From positions 2,108,001-2,172,000 of the forward strand of contig NZ_CP101464.1 in the NCBI RefSeq assembly GCF_024362365.1: 64,000 nucleotides of DNA, in the 5' to 3' direction. Shown piece after piece: positions 17,643-27,797 of the stretch. Below the pieces are notes generated by a model, which was not told the DNA's origin, did not search any database, and was given only the letters and a program-made list of their open reading frames with translations. A program made the translations under genes and the position numbers. Source of the stretch: Janibacter sp. CX7 (GTDB taxonomy: Bacteria; Actinomycetota; Actinomycetes; Actinomycetales; Dermatophilaceae). Every line of letters starts with the position of its first letter. Within the stretch, counting starts at the first letter, position 1.

Positions 17643-17726
17643 GGCTTCGAGACGGCCGCGGACGGCCTCCTCAGCCAGCGTGGTGGCTTCGAGACGGCCG
17701 CGGACGACCTCCTCAGCCAGCGGGGG
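17643..17726. repeat. Two tandem copies of a 42-bp imperfect palindromic repeat
   Basis: Units at 17643-17684 and 17685-17726 share GGCTTCGAGACGGCCGCGGA, then CGGCC or CGACC, then TCCTCAGCCAGCG, with one difference over the first 38 bp. Each unit is an imperfect palindrome (GGCT/AGCC ends, GAG..CTC, GGCC..GGCC). It resembles the extragenic elements of the type GGTTTCGAGAC..CTCCTCAACCACC scattered in many actinobacterial genomes. It lies between the hypothetical gene start and the clpX stop, where it may also form a terminator-like structure. Confidence 0.8.
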
Positions 17727-17729
17727 GTG

Positions 17730-19007
<1,278 letters not shown>

Positions 19008-19161
19008 GTCAGGTGTCCTCTCGATCCCGGGTCGACCACGTGGGTCGCGTGCCTCGACCGTACCCAAGTGGGTGCCGGTCGTCTCCCATTGGACACCGAC
19101 CGACGGGGGCGCGTCGCGCCGTTCCGCTGACAGCGCAACCGCCCGACCGCCCCACCGCCCG

Positions 19162-19767
19162 TCAGTCGTCGGCCTCGTCGTCGTCCCGCATGATCTGCGC
19201 GATGCCCACGACGAGCGCCAGGACGATCGAGAAGCACAGCCACGCGGCCTCGCGAGGCCGCCACCACCCGTCGGAGTCCTCGTCGGACGTCGGCGCGGAC
19301 GAAGGGGAGGCCGCCACCGGTGTCGTCCCGGCACCGAGCCGCTCCTCGACGTCGGCAACCGTGACCGCACCCTGCGGGGGGCCCGAGGTCAGCACCGTCG
19401 TCCCGCCGCACAGCTCGACCCGCCAGGCGTCGCCCGCACGCGTGGCCAGCACCAGGTACTCCCGCCCGACTCCCAGCCGCACGCCGCACGAGGCGGAGTC
19501 GTCGCGGCTGACGACGGTGACCCGCTGCTGCCCGGGTCCCTTCCACTCCCTTCGCACGACGACGTCGTAGCGCGAGCCGGCCATCCCGTCGGCGCTCGTG
19601 TGCTCGTCGCGGGCGGCGACCTCGACCCGCGCGACGAGCGCCGCGCGGTCGACGAGACGTGCCGGGCTGCTCACGGCGCACGAGCAGGCCTGGGCCGCGG
19701 GCGCGGTGAGGACCACGACCGGCAGGGCCAGCAGAGCCGCCAGGAGCGGCAGGAGCAGACGTCGCAT
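19162..19767 (-). CDS. Secreted, membrane-anchored protein with TIMP/NTR-like N-terminus
   Basis: A 201-residue exported protein. A signal peptide ([27 protein letters not shown]) leads to a mature N-terminus [28 protein letters not shown], which recalls the CxC..DLVIRAKFVG start of tissue-inhibitor-of-metalloproteinase (NTR, OB-fold) domains. A C-terminal helix (about residues 175-193, [18 protein letters not shown]) could anchor it. Four further cysteines could form disulphides. Function unknown; protease inhibition is only a structural analogy. It lies between clpP2 and clpX, separated from clpP2 by a hairpin terminator. Confidence 0.6.
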   Translation of the reverse strand: MRRLLLPLLAALLALPVVVLTAPAAQACSCAVSSPARLVDRAALVARVEVAARDEHTSADGMAGSRYDVVVRREWKGPGQQRVTVVSRDDSASCGVRLGVGREYLVLATRAGDAWRVELCGGTTVLTSGPPQGAVTVADVEERLGAGTTPVAASPSSAPTSDEDSDGWWRPREAAWLCFSIVLALVVGIAQIMRDDDEADD

Positions 19768-19820
19768 GGTCCTTGGACGTCTCCCACCCTGGTTCGGTTC
19801 CACGGCCGGCGCGGCACGAC

Positions 19821-19854
19821 GCAGGGCCCCGGAGATCGCTCTCCGGGGCCCTGC
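19821..19854 (-). terminator. Perfect 15-bp hairpin downstream of clpP2
   Basis: GCAGGGCCCCGGAGA (19821-19835) and TCTCCGGGGCCCTGC (19840-19854) pair perfectly around the tetraloop TCGC, 26 bp after the clpP2 stop. This should end the clpP1-clpP2 transcript before the TIMP-like gene. Confidence 0.8.
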
Positions 19855-19879
19855 GGTCGTGGTGGCTCTGTCGCCGCGG

Positions 19880-20554
19880 TCAGTCCTCGAGCGAGGCCTT
19901 GCGCGGGGTGAGCACCTCGTCGATGAGGCCGTAGTCCTTGGCCTCCTGCGCCGAGAGGATCTTGTCGCGCTCGATGTCCTCGCGCACCTCCTCGGCCGTC
20001 TTGCCGGAGTGCTTGGCCCAGGTCTCCTCGAGCCAGGTGCGCATGCGCAGCACCTCGTTGGCCTGGATCTCGATGTCGGAGGCCTGGCCGTACTCACCGC
20101 CGGCGAGCGCCGGCTGGTGGATGAGGATGCGGCTGTTGGGCAGGGCGAAGCGCTTGCCCGGGGCACCGGCGCCGAGGAGCACCGCCGCCGCCGACGCGGC
20201 CTGACCGATGACGAAGGTCTGGATGTCGGGACGGATGTACTGCATCGTGTCGTAGATCGCCGTCATGGCAGTGAAGCTGCCACCCGGGCTGTTGATGTAC
20301 ATGAGGATGTCGCGCTCGGGCTCCATCGACTCCAGCACGAGCAGCTGGGCGATGATGTCGTCCGCGGAGGCGTCGTCGACCTGCACGCCGAGGAAGATGA
20401 TCCGGTCCTCGAAGAGCTTGGTGTACGGGTCCATCCGCTTCATGCCGTAGGAGGTGCGCTCCTCGAAGTTCGGCAGGATGTAGCGGCTGGACGGCCCGGG
20501 ACGAAGGGGGGCCGAGCCCGGCTGGTGGGTACGCAGCTGTGCGTCGAAGTTCAT
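19880..20554 (-). CDS. clpP2: ATP-dependent Clp protease proteolytic subunit ClpP2
   Basis: A 224-residue serine peptidase subunit. The catalytic serine lies in GQAASAAAVLL, the histidine in SRILIHQPA, and the aspartate in the IERDKILSAQEAKDYGLIDEV region. [19 protein letters not shown] is the oxyanion-loop region. The extended N-terminus (SSRYILPNFEERTSYG) is typical of actinobacterial ClpP2. AGGAGACACC precedes ATG 20554. It starts 28 bp after the clpP1 stop. In actinobacteria ClpP1 and ClpP2 form mixed double rings docked by ClpX or ClpC. Confidence 0.95.
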   Translation of the reverse strand: MNFDAQLRTHQPGSAPLRPGPSSRYILPNFEERTSYGMKRMDPYTKLFEDRIIFLGVQVDDASADDIIAQLLVLESMEPERDILMYINSPGGSFTAMTAIYDTMQYIRPDIQTFVIGQAASAAAVLLGAGAPGKRFALPNSRILIHQPALAGGEYGQASDIEIQANEVLRMRTWLEETWAKHSGKTAEEVREDIERDKILSAQEAKDYGLIDEVLTPRKASLED

Positions 20555-20582
20555 GGTGTCTCCTGGAAGGCTCGGGGTCGGC

Positions 20583-21215
20583 TCAGTCGCTGATCGGGTT
20601 GTCGGTCGGGCGACCGGCCTGGTCGGAGCGCTCGAAGACGTGGTCGACGAAGCCGTACTCCTTGGCCTCCTGGGCGCCGAACCACCGGTCGCGGTCGGAG
20701 TCCTTGTGGATCTGCTCGACGGTCTGGCCGGTGTGCTCGGCGATGAGCTCGGCCATCTGCGTCTTGACGAAGAGCATCTGCTCGGCCTGGATCTTGATGT
20801 CCGAGGCGGTACCGCCGATGCCGCCGGAGGGCTGGTGCATCATGACCCTCGCGTGCGGGGTCGCGTAGCGCTTGCCCTTCGTGCCGGCCGACAGCAGGAA
20901 CTGGCCCATCGAGGCGGCCAGACCCATGGCGACCGTCGCGACGTCGTTGGGGATCCACTTCATCGTGTCGAAGATCGCCATGCCGGCGGAGATCGAGCCA
21001 CCGGGGCTGTTGATGTACAGCCAGATGTCCTTCTCGGGGTCCTCCGCCGCGAGGAGCAGCATCTGGGCGGCGATGGCGTTGGCGTTGTCGTCACGCACAT
21101 CGGAGCCGAGGAAGATGATGCGCTCCTTGAGGAGGCGCTGGTAGATGTGGTCGTCGAGACCCATCCCGCCCTGCGGGCCGGCTGCGACGATCTCGCTGCT
21201 GTTGCTCACGCTCAC
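20583..21215 (-). CDS. clpP1: ATP-dependent Clp protease proteolytic subunit ClpP1
   Basis: About 210 residues. The catalytic triad regions are [11 protein letters not shown] (Ser), [11 protein letters not shown] (His) and [20 protein letters not shown] (Asp); [19 protein letters not shown] forms the oxyanion loop. Start uncertain: GTG 21215 has GGAG 6 nt upstream; GTG 21209 and codons up to 21290 are in frame. It heads the clpP1-clpP2 operon. A -10-like TAGGGT at 21271-21266 and a ClgR-type box at 21311 lie upstream. Confidence 0.93.
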   Translation of the reverse strand: MSVSNSSEIVAAGPQGGMGLDDHIYQRLLKERIIFLGSDVRDDNANAIAAQMLLLAAEDPEKDIWLYINSPGGSISAGMAIFDTMKWIPNDVATVAMGLAASMGQFLLSAGTKGKRYATPHARVMMHQPSGGIGGTASDIKIQAEQMLFVKTQMAELIAEHTGQTVEQIHKDSDRDRWFGAQEAKEYGFVDHVFERSDQAGRPTDNPISD

Positions 21216-21310
21216 TCGCTTCTCCGCCGTGTCGGCGGTTGCTCTCGTGTTCACGACTTTCACTGACCCTAACGCCCGCTCCCCGCGCATGTTTCCCGCC
21301 TCCCGGCCGT

Positions 21311-21324
21311 GTTCGCCGTGAGCG
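21311..21324 (-). promoter_or_regulatory. Putative ClgR box upstream of clpP1
   Basis: On the minus strand the sequence CGCTCACGGCGAAC fits the CGC-N5-GCG core with flanking AAC of ClgR operators described in Corynebacterium and Streptomyces clp genes. It lies about 40 bp before the -10-like TAGGGT of clpP1, the right place for an activator. No clgR gene is in the window. Confidence 0.5.
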
Positions 21325-21348
21325 CAACACCATGGCGAAGGGGGGAGC

Positions 21349-23616
21349 TCACCCCTTCGCCGGCGTCACCAGGAGCGACAGGCCGGCGAAGCCCTCGAGC
21401 TCGACGTGGAAGCCGTGGAGCTGGTCGACCTCGCCGAAGGTCGAGCCGTCGCCCATGTCCATCAGGCGCGAGCCGGGCTCGAGGTGCTCGCTGATGACGG
21501 TGCCGCTGATCGGTTCCCCGCTGAAGTTGAGCACCGTCACCTGCAGCTGACCGGGGACCTGCTCGTAGTCGTGCACCATGACGAGCATCGACCGGTGCGC
21601 CACCTCCGGCACGTCGACCTGCCGGGTCGTCGCGATGGCGAAGTAGCCGCGCAGGTGGAGCAGGTCCTTCAGGCGCCGGACGAAGGAACGCGGGTCCTGC
21701 AGCTGCGCGTCGATCGGGCCGTAGAGCGTCCGGGCCCGCGGCATGCCGGAGGCGGACCCGGTCGCCCCCGGAGCGACGTCGAGCAGGTCGTAGGCCGGTC
21801 GGTGGACCCAGCGGGTGTCGCCCTCGCGCAGCAGCGGCTCGATCTCGTCGGCGGGGATCGGCAGCGCCCCGACGAGGTCCCACCCCGACAGGGCGAAGAC
21901 GCCCGGCTGCAATGCGTTGAACATCGCGAGCAGCAGGTGCGCCCGCGTCACCCGCTCGACGTCCTCGTCGGTGAGCGCGTCGAGGTCGCGCAGACCGAGG
22001 GCGGCGGTGATGACGGACGCGGTCGTCGAGGCGATGCCGTTGGTCGTGAAGACGAGGTTGTAGGGCGCCGCGTCGCCGGTGAGGGCCTCGGTCAGCTCCT
22101 CACGGATCGTCGCGGCGAGCCCCTCCCCCGTCGTCACCTCGCCCCGGAAGTCGAACTCGTCGTCGCGGTGCCGGCTGGCGAAGTGGACGAGCTCGTAGGT
22201 CATCTCGTCGTGGTTCTGCAGGGCGTGGACGAGTCCGGCCGCGTCCACCCCGAGCTCGTGCGCCTGCCGCAGCGTCAGCCGGAGGAACTCGGTGTCGCCG
22301 GTCGCGAGGGCGTGGTGGTAGGCGGGTCGGTTGACGAAGTCGTAGGACAGGTCGGCACCGCCCGCGGCGGTGTCGCGGATGTCCTCGATCGAGAGATTGA
22401 GCTCCTGGAAGGTGAAGCCGCCGACCTTGCGCACCATCGACCCGATGAGCTGGTTGGCCGCCTGCGACAGCGGGTGCCCCTCGGACCACGCCGGGCCCTC
22501 GAGGGTGCGCTCGACGCCGAGGAATCCGTTGGCGTCCAGCCGCAGACCGCCGGAGCCGAGGTCACCGAGACTGTGCAGCGCGTCGCCGATGACGAGTCGC
22601 ATCCCGGCAAAGGTGGGGTCGAGCCAGTTGATCGACGGCTGCCCCTCCTTGAAGTAGTGCAGGTAGACCCAGCGGCGGGTCACCCCGTCGGGTCCGGTCA
22701 CCGGGGCGGTCACCGACCAGTTGGTGTCCTTGAGGCCCGGCACGTGGAAGATCACCCGCTGCATCTCGCCGACGATGAGCCCGGCGTCGGCCAGCGCCGC
22801 CTCGGCGGCCTCGTCGAGGTTGACCGAATCCCGCCCCTCGGGCACGTCGGGCAGCAGGTGCCAGTCCTCCTGCGGGATGGCGACCATGTGGTAGATCCCC
22901 GGGTAGTCGCCGACGCCCATCTCGGCGAGCCGGAAGTCGGCCCCCTTGCCCGTGTGACCGGGGACGATGTCGTCGATGACCGTGCCGTCGTGGTCGGCCG
23001 CGACCCGGCACATCTCGCGGTAGTCGTCCTCGCTGCCGAAGAGCTCGTCGATGTGCGTGCCCACCCGGTCGAAGTGCCCGTCGACGCTCGGGGTCGGGCT
23101 CCAGCCCGACAGCCCACCGGCCCGCTTGACCGGCCCGGTGTGCAGCGCGTGGATGCCGATCTCCTGGAAGGTCTGCCACAGGACCGGGTCGGCGAGCGAG
23201 GCGAGGAAGGAGGTGCCCGGGCGGGTGATCATCGAGATCGGGTAGGCGGTGAACCACACCGACGCCGTCTGCACGGCCGCCCGGGGGTCGGGCTGGGCGA
23301 AGGGGTTCTGCCACATCGACCCCTGCCCGGTGAACTGCGCCGCGATCTCCTTGGCGTCCTGGAGCATCGACTGCCCCCGCAGCCACTCGACGTAGACGGG
23401 GTTGGACCCCAGCGGCTCCCCCGAGCGCACCTGCGCTGCCGAGGGAGCGCCCTGCGGACGCAGCCGGGCACGGGGCCGCAGCGCCCGCGGGCGGGCGGGG
23501 AAGAAGACCTGCGCGAAGTTGGGCTCGCCCGGGTCCTCGACCTCGAGGGCCTCGACCTCGACGGTCTCGTGGTCAGCGGGCACCTGGTCGGCGGACACCT
23601 GGTCGCGATCGCTCAT
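21349..23616 (-). CDS. GH13 family protein related to maltose alpha-D-glucosyltransferase (trehalose synthase)
   Basis: A 755-residue alpha-amylase-superfamily protein, clearly longer than standard TreS (about 570-600). The catalytic residues are identifiable: nucleophile Asp in [13 protein letters not shown] (near residue 358), acid/base Glu in FTFQELNLS (near 403) and the third Asp in [14 protein letters not shown] (near 470). The NHDE-type block is as in TreS. About 75 extra N-terminal residues, acidic then Arg-rich, precede the barrel, and a beta-sandwich with [15 protein letters not shown] closes it. ATG 23616 was preferred over TTG 23625. It is 11 bp downstream of the thioesterase gene. 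Maltose-trehalose interconversion is inferred; the substrate may differ. Confidence 0.75.
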   Translation of the reverse strand: MSDRDQVSADQVPADHETVEVEALEVEDPGEPNFAQVFFPARPRALRPRARLRPQGAPSAAQVRSGEPLGSNPVYVEWLRGQSMLQDAKEIAAQFTGQGSMWQNPFAQPDPRAAVQTASVWFTAYPISMITRPGTSFLASLADPVLWQTFQEIGIHALHTGPVKRAGGLSGWSPTPSVDGHFDRVGTHIDELFGSEDDYREMCRVAADHDGTVIDDIVPGHTGKGADFRLAEMGVGDYPGIYHMVAIPQEDWHLLPDVPEGRDSVNLDEAAEAALADAGLIVGEMQRVIFHVPGLKDTNWSVTAPVTGPDGVTRRWVYLHYFKEGQPSINWLDPTFAGMRLVIGDALHSLGDLGSGGLRLDANGFLGVERTLEGPAWSEGHPLSQAANQLIGSMVRKVGGFTFQELNLSIEDIRDTAAGGADLSYDFVNRPAYHHALATGDTEFLRLTLRQAHELGVDAAGLVHALQNHDEMTYELVHFASRHRDDEFDFRGEVTTGEGLAATIREELTEALTGDAAPYNLVFTTNGIASTTASVITAALGLRDLDALTDEDVERVTRAHLLLAMFNALQPGVFALSGWDLVGALPIPADEIEPLLREGDTRWVHRPAYDLLDVAPGATGSASGMPRARTLYGPIDAQLQDPRSFVRRLKDLLHLRGYFAIATTRQVDVPEVAHRSMLVMVHDYEQVPGQLQVTVLNFSGEPISGTVISEHLEPGSRLMDMGDGSTFGEVDQLHGFHVELEGFAGLSLLVTPAKG

Positions 23617-23627
23617 GTCCGCCAACG

Positions 23628-24365
23628 CTACGACGTGGCGGTGCCCTCCGCCGCGTCGGTGCTGCCCTCGACCGACGCACCCGCCGGCGGGTCGAAGTCC
23701 CCGGCGTCACCGGTCGGCGTGCCCAGGTGCTCACGGGCCCACCGCGGGACGACGAAGAGCGCCTCCGCCTCGGCCGTCACCCGTCCCTGCGGGTCGACGA
23801 TCTCGCCGCTGGCGAAGACCTTCCACCCCTCGAGCCGGTCGACGCGGGCGCGGCAGACGTGGTCGGTCCCCAGCAGCGTCGGCCGGCGGTAGGTGGTGTT
23901 GAGGTAGGCCGTCAGGCCGGGCACCCCGCGCTTGGCCGCGGCCGTGCCGAGGACCTGGTCGAGGACCGAGGCGACGAAGCCGCCGTGCACGCACCCGGGC
24001 GGTCCCTCGTAGGCGGCTCCGAGGGAAAAGGTGCACGCCACTCCCCCTTCGTCATCGGTCATGACGAGGGGCGGGGCGATGGGGTTGCGCATGCCGACCA
24101 TGGGGTTGGCGTGGTCGCGCAGGCGACCGTCGCTGCTTGTCTCGACGCCGAGCGGACCCTCCTGCGACCGCTCGAGCAGCCGGGCCACGAGCACGTCGAC
24201 CTCGGCGGCAACCTCGTCGAGGACCGGACCCTCGTGACGGGTGCGCACGGTCGCGTCGACGAGCCGACCGACGGCACGGGCGAGGTCGCCCTGCGCCCGC
24301 TCGAGCTCGGCCAGGGCCTGCGGGTCCTCGACGGGGAAAGGCGAGGGGAAGGTGCCGTCCGTCAT
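23628..24365 (-). CDS. PaaI/hotdog-fold thioesterase family protein
   Basis: A 245-residue protein. The C-terminal two thirds is a hotdog domain: [33 protein letters not shown] (the VHGG-type motif and long central helix) and [25 protein letters not shown]. The first 90 residues are helical ([23 protein letters not shown]) and appear family-specific. It should hydrolyse an acyl- or aryl-CoA thioester. ATG 24365 has GAGGAGG 5 nt upstream. It heads an operon with the GH13 gene; an inverted repeat lies in its leader. Confidence 0.82.
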   Translation of the reverse strand: MTDGTFPSPFPVEDPQALAELERAQGDLARAVGRLVDATVRTRHEGPVLDEVAAEVDVLVARLLERSQEGPLGVETSSDGRLRDHANPMVGMRNPIAPPLVMTDDEGGVACTFSLGAAYEGPPGCVHGGFVASVLDQVLGTAAAKRGVPGLTAYLNTTYRRPTLLGTDHVCRARVDRLEGWKVFASGEIVDPQGRVTAEAEALFVVPRWAREHLGTPTGDAGDFDPPAGASVEGSTDAAEGTATS

Positions 24366-24387
24366 GCGTCCTCCTCGTGGGTGGCGG

Positions 24388-24403
24388 TTGAACACGCGTT
24401 CAA
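24388..24403 (-). promoter_or_regulatory. Inverted repeat in the leader of the thioesterase-GH13 operon
   Basis: TTGAAC-ACGC-GTTCAA has 6-bp arms around a 4-bp spacer, the shape of TetR-family operators. On the minus strand a -10-like TAGGGT (24419-24414, inside the palindrome ACCCTAGGGT) lies just upstream, so the repeat would cover the transcription start. No regulator gene is adjacent. Confidence 0.5.
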
Positions 24404-24454
24404 TCTCCGCATCACCCTAGGGTAATGCGGGTTCAGGTCGGTGGTCGGGGCAGC

Positions 24455-25621
24455 TCAGCCGCGCGCCGCGCCGCGCTCGCGGACGGCGGGGACGGCGAGC
24501 ACCGCCGGCACGGCGAGCAGGCCGACGAGCAGCAGCGAGCGCAGGACGCCGACGTGGTCGCCGAGCACACCGAGCAGGGGCGGTCCGACGATGAAGGCGA
24601 GGTAGCCGATCGTCGAGACCACCGACAGCCGGGACGCGGCCCGGCGCGGGTCGTCGGCGGCCGCACTCATGCCGGTGGGGAAGCCCAGGCTCGCGCCGAC
24701 TCCCCACAGCACGACGCCGACGAAGGCCGTCGCCGTCGTCCCGAGGACGACGAGCAGCGAGCCGACCGCAGCCAGCGCGAAGAGGACCCGCAGCACGACG
24801 ACCCGGCCATACCGGTCGAGCAGTCGCACCCCGAGGAGCCGACCGGCGGTCATCGCCGCGAGGAACGTCGCGAAGGCGAGCACCCCGATCTCCTCCGGCT
24901 GGTCGTGGCCCTCGGTGACCGCCAGGGCGATCCAGTCGTTGGCCGTGCCCTCGGTGAGGGCGGCGACGAGGACGACGAGGCCGATGGCCAGGGTCCGCGG
25001 CTCGCGCCAGGCGCTGCCGGGTCGCTCCGCGACGTCGCCCTCCTCCCCCGTCTCGAGCCGGCGGGGCAGGAAGCCGCGCGGGATCCACAGCCCGACGACG
25101 AGGACGAGAGCGGCGACGACGGCGAGGTGGGCGAGGACCGGGACACCGGCGCGGACGATGCCCGCCGCGGCGAGCGCACCGACCACGGTGCCGCCGGAGA
25201 AGAAGGCGTGGAAGATCGGCATGACGGTGCGGCCGAGCTGCTGCTCGACGGCCGCCCCCTCGTGGTTCATCGACACGTCCCACAGCGAGATGCCGACGGC
25301 GATGACGAAGATCGCCGCAGCCGTCGTGGGCGCGCTCGCGAGCACGTCGACGGCCAGTCCCAGCCCGAGGAGGCCGAGCACGACGACGACCACGCCGATC
25401 ATCACCGCGCGGGCGGCACCCACGGCCGTGATGACCCGCCCGGCGAGGGGCAGGGAGACGACCGAGCCGAGGGCGCCGAAGAGCAGCGTGCGGCCGAGCT
25501 CACCGGGCGTGAGGTCGAGCTGGGCGCGGATGGCCGGGATCCGCGCCGCCCACGTCGAGAAGGCCAGCCCGGAGACCGCGAAGGTCGCGAGCACGGCATT
25601 GCGTGCGGTGGTGGTCGCCAT
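24455..25621 (-). CDS. Major facilitator superfamily transporter (YbjJ-like)
   Basis: A 388-residue protein with about twelve hydrophobic segments. The start NAVLATFAVSGLAFSTWAARIPAIRAQLDLTPGELG is characteristic of YbjJ-type MFS proteins, and ISLWDVSMNHEGAAVEQQLGRTVMPIFHAFFSGGTVVGAL is a strongly conserved block of that group; the repeated GRLLGVRLLDRYGR is an MFS loop motif. Substrate unknown. GAAGGGAG precedes ATG 25621. It lies between tig and the thioesterase gene on the same strand, with a hairpin separating it from tig. Confidence 0.85.
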   Translation of the reverse strand: MATTTARNAVLATFAVSGLAFSTWAARIPAIRAQLDLTPGELGRTLLFGALGSVVSLPLAGRVITAVGAARAVMIGVVVVVLGLLGLGLAVDVLASAPTTAAAIFVIAVGISLWDVSMNHEGAAVEQQLGRTVMPIFHAFFSGGTVVGALAAAGIVRAGVPVLAHLAVVAALVLVVGLWIPRGFLPRRLETGEEGDVAERPGSAWREPRTLAIGLVVLVAALTEGTANDWIALAVTEGHDQPEEIGVLAFATFLAAMTAGRLLGVRLLDRYGRVVVLRVLFALAAVGSLLVVLGTTATAFVGVVLWGVGASLGFPTGMSAAADDPRRAASRLSVVSTIGYLAFIVGPPLLGVLGDHVGVLRSLLLVGLLAVPAVLAVPAVRERGAARG

Positions 25622-25642
25622 GGCGGGCTCCCTTCTGGCACG

Positions 25643-25685
25643 GACGAAGGGGGGTCACCGCACGTGGCGGCGACCCCCCTTCGTC
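25643..25685 (-). terminator. Perfect 14-bp hairpin downstream of tig
   Basis: GACGAAGGGGGGTC (25643-25656) and GACCCCCCTTCGTC (25672-25685) pair perfectly, with an inner CCGC/GCGG stem. It is 16 bp after the tig stop and should terminate tig. It is built from two opposed copies of the repeated word CGAAGGGGG. Confidence 0.8.
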
Positions 25686-25701
25686 GGGGTGGTGCTGGGG
25701 G

Positions 25702-27060
25702 TCAGGCCTGCTCGTCGGCCGTCTCGGCGGTCTCCTCGGCCGGAGCCTCGGTGGCCTCGTCGTCGAGCTCCTCGACGTCACCGGTGCGCTCGCCCTCGGG
25801 GACGATGTCGTCGAGGTCGATGGCATTGCCGTCGGCGTCGACGATCTTGGCCTTGTCGAGAGCCGCGGCCAGCGCCTTGCGGCGGGCGACCTCGGCCACC
25901 ATCGACTGGACCTGGCCCTGCTGGTCGAGCAGCTGGGCGAACTGGTTGGGGTCCATGCCGTACTGCTGCGACTGCATGATGAGGTACTCGACGAGCTCGG
26001 GCTGGCCGACCTCGATCTCCTCGGTCTTGGCGAGGGCGTCGAGCAGGAACTGGGTCTTGAGCGTCGAGCGGGTCGACTCGTCGACCTCGGCGCGGTGCTC
26101 GTCGTCCTCGAGACGACCCTCCTGCTCGAGGTGCTGGTTGACCTCGGCCTCGATGATGCCCTCGGGCAGCGGGATCTCGGTGTTGGACAGCAGGTGGTCG
26201 AGGACCTTGTCGCGGGCCTGGATGCCCTGCTCGAACTTCTTCGACTGCTCGGCCTGCTTCGCGAGGTCGGCGCGCAGCTCCTCGGCGGTGTCGAACTCGC
26301 TCGCCATCTGGGCGAAGTCGTCGTCGACCTCGGGCAGCTCGCGCTCCTTGACCGACTGGACCGTGACGGTGCAGTCGGCGGACTGGCCGGCCTTGTCGCC
26401 ACCGGCGAGCGGGGCGGAGAAGTCCTTGGTCTCGCCCTTCGACATGCCGACGAGCGCCTCGTCGAGGCCCTCGAGCATGTTGCCGGAGCCGATCTCGTAG
26501 GAGACGCCCTCGACGGCGTCGACGTCCTCGCCGTCCATCGTCGCCTTGAGGTCGATGGAGACGAAGTCGCCGGTCTGGGCGGCGCGCTCGACGCCGACCA
26601 GGGTGCCGAAGCGCTCGCGCAGCTCGGTGAGCTTGGCCTCGACGTCCTCGTCGGTGACCTCGAGGTTGTCGACCTGGATCTCGATGCCGTCGTAGTCGGG
26701 GAGGGTGACCTCGGGGCGCACGTCGACCTCGACGGTGAACTTCAGCTGCTCGCCGTCGGTCATCGGGACCTCGGTGATGTCGACCTCGGGCTGGCCGATC
26801 GGCTCGACACCGGTCTCGTCGACGGCCTGGCCGAAGAACTCGGGAAGGGCCTCGTTGACGGCCTCCTGGATGACCGCGCCCTTGCCGACCCGCTGCTCGA
26901 TGATGCGGGTGGGCACCTTGCCCTGGCGGAAGCCGGGCACGTTGATCTGGGACCCGATGGACTTCAGGGCCGCGTCGACGTGCGGCTGGAGCTCCTCGCT
27001 CGGGACCTCGACGGTCAGCTTGACCCGGGTCGGGCTGAGGTTCTCGACGGCACTCTTCAC
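25702..27060 (-). CDS. tig: Trigger factor, ribosome-associated chaperone
   Basis: A 452-residue peptidyl-prolyl isomerase/chaperone that binds nascent chains at the ribosome exit. The N-terminal ribosome-binding domain has the signature VPGFRQGKVPTRIIEQRVG (G-F-R-x-G-K-x-P, about residues 42-60). The FKBP-type domain contains GDFVSIDLKATMDGE and MLEGLDEALVGMSKGETKDF. The helical C-terminal arms end in an acidic Glu/Asp/Ala tail. GTG 27060 gives the standard MKSAVENLSPTRVKLTVEVP start, with GGAG 8 nt upstream. In many actinobacteria tig directly precedes clpP1P2; here three genes intervene. Confidence 0.96.
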   Translation of the reverse strand: MKSAVENLSPTRVKLTVEVPSEELQPHVDAALKSIGSQINVPGFRQGKVPTRIIEQRVGKGAVIQEAVNEALPEFFGQAVDETGVEPIGQPEVDITEVPMTDGEQLKFTVEVDVRPEVTLPDYDGIEIQVDNLEVTDEDVEAKLTELRERFGTLVGVERAAQTGDFVSIDLKATMDGEDVDAVEGVSYEIGSGNMLEGLDEALVGMSKGETKDFSAPLAGGDKAGQSADCTVTVQSVKERELPEVDDDFAQMASEFDTAEELRADLAKQAEQSKKFEQGIQARDKVLDHLLSNTEIPLPEGIIEAEVNQHLEQEGRLEDDEHRAEVDESTRSTLKTQFLLDALAKTEEIEVGQPELVEYLIMQSQQYGMDPNQFAQLLDQQGQVQSMVAEVARRKALAAALDKAKIVDADGNAIDLDDIVPEGERTGDVEELDDEATEAPAEETAETADEQA

Positions 27061-27148
27061 TGCAGGCACTCCACACGATCTGGACGACGAAGGGGGTTGC
27101 GGCGCAGGCTGTCGGGTCCGCTGGACGGCCCTCCGGCGCGCACGCACC

Positions 27149-27166
27149 GTCCCGGGTGTCCGGGAC
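27149..27166 (-). promoter_or_regulatory. Inverted repeat in the tig 5' leader
   Basis: GTCCCGG-GTGT-CCGGGAC has 7-bp perfect arms. On the minus strand it lies downstream of a -10-like TAGAGT (27182-27177), so it would be in the first 25 nt of the tig transcript as a hairpin or an operator at the start site. Confidence 0.4.
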
Positions 27167-27226
27167 ACAAGCAGTCACTCTATCCGCTGCCCGCCCGCAG
27201 GCCGAATGCGCCGCTACCTTGGCCCC

Positions 27227-27754
27227 ATGAGCGCCGACCGCGAGTCCTTCGTCCGCACCCGCCTGCAGAGCCTGCGCATCATCGCCGGATCGCTCATCGG
27301 GGCCCTGGTGATCTTCGCCGTCGTCGCGGTCGTCGTCCTCGGGCTCGAGGAGTACCCGTCGCCGGTCACGGCCGCGGCGCTCTTCGCGATCAACGTCGCG
27401 GCCTTCGTCATCGTCGAGGTCGTCGGCTACCGGACCCCGGCGGTCCCCCGCGACGCCGACGAGGACACCGCCCTGCGGATCGGGCTCGACGCCCTCCAGC
27501 AGACGACCATCACCCGCTTCGCCATCATCGAGGCGCCCGCGCTCCTGTCGCTCGCCTGGGCCTTCACGACCGGGTCGGCGTGGGCCTACCTCGTCGGCGG
27601 GTTCTGGGCGCTGCTGTCCATGGCCTGGCACGTGTGGCCCACCCGCCGGGTCGCGGCCCGCCTCGAGCGCAGCCTCGACCGCGAAGGGGGCCGCTCTCGC
27701 CTCTCCGAGGTCGTGGGCGGCGGCGCCGCCACCCCCGGCGTCCAGCAGTACTGA
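27227..27754 (+). CDS. Hypothetical four-helix membrane protein
   Basis: A 175-residue protein that I do not recognise. Two paired hydrophobic blocks are visible: IIAGSLIGALVIFAVVAVVVLGL with VTAAALFAINVAAFVIVEVVGY, and IEAPALLSLAWAFTTGSAWAYLVGGFWALLSMAWHVW (two helices). The cytoplasmic ends are charged (RESFVRTRLQSLR, RRVAARLERSLDREGG). A -10-like TACCTT ends 6 nt before ATG 27227, suggesting a leaderless transcript. It diverges from tig. Confidence 0.7.
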   Translation: MSADRESFVRTRLQSLRIIAGSLIGALVIFAVVAVVVLGLEEYPSPVTAAALFAINVAAFVIVEVVGYRTPAVPRDADEDTALRIGLDALQQTTITRFAIIEAPALLSLAWAFTTGSAWAYLVGGFWALLSMAWHVWPTRRVAARLERSLDREGGRSRLSEVVGGGAATPGVQQY

Positions 27755-27797
27755 CCGGCCGACCTGCGGCAGCGCGCGAGTCCGAGCGAGGCATGAC

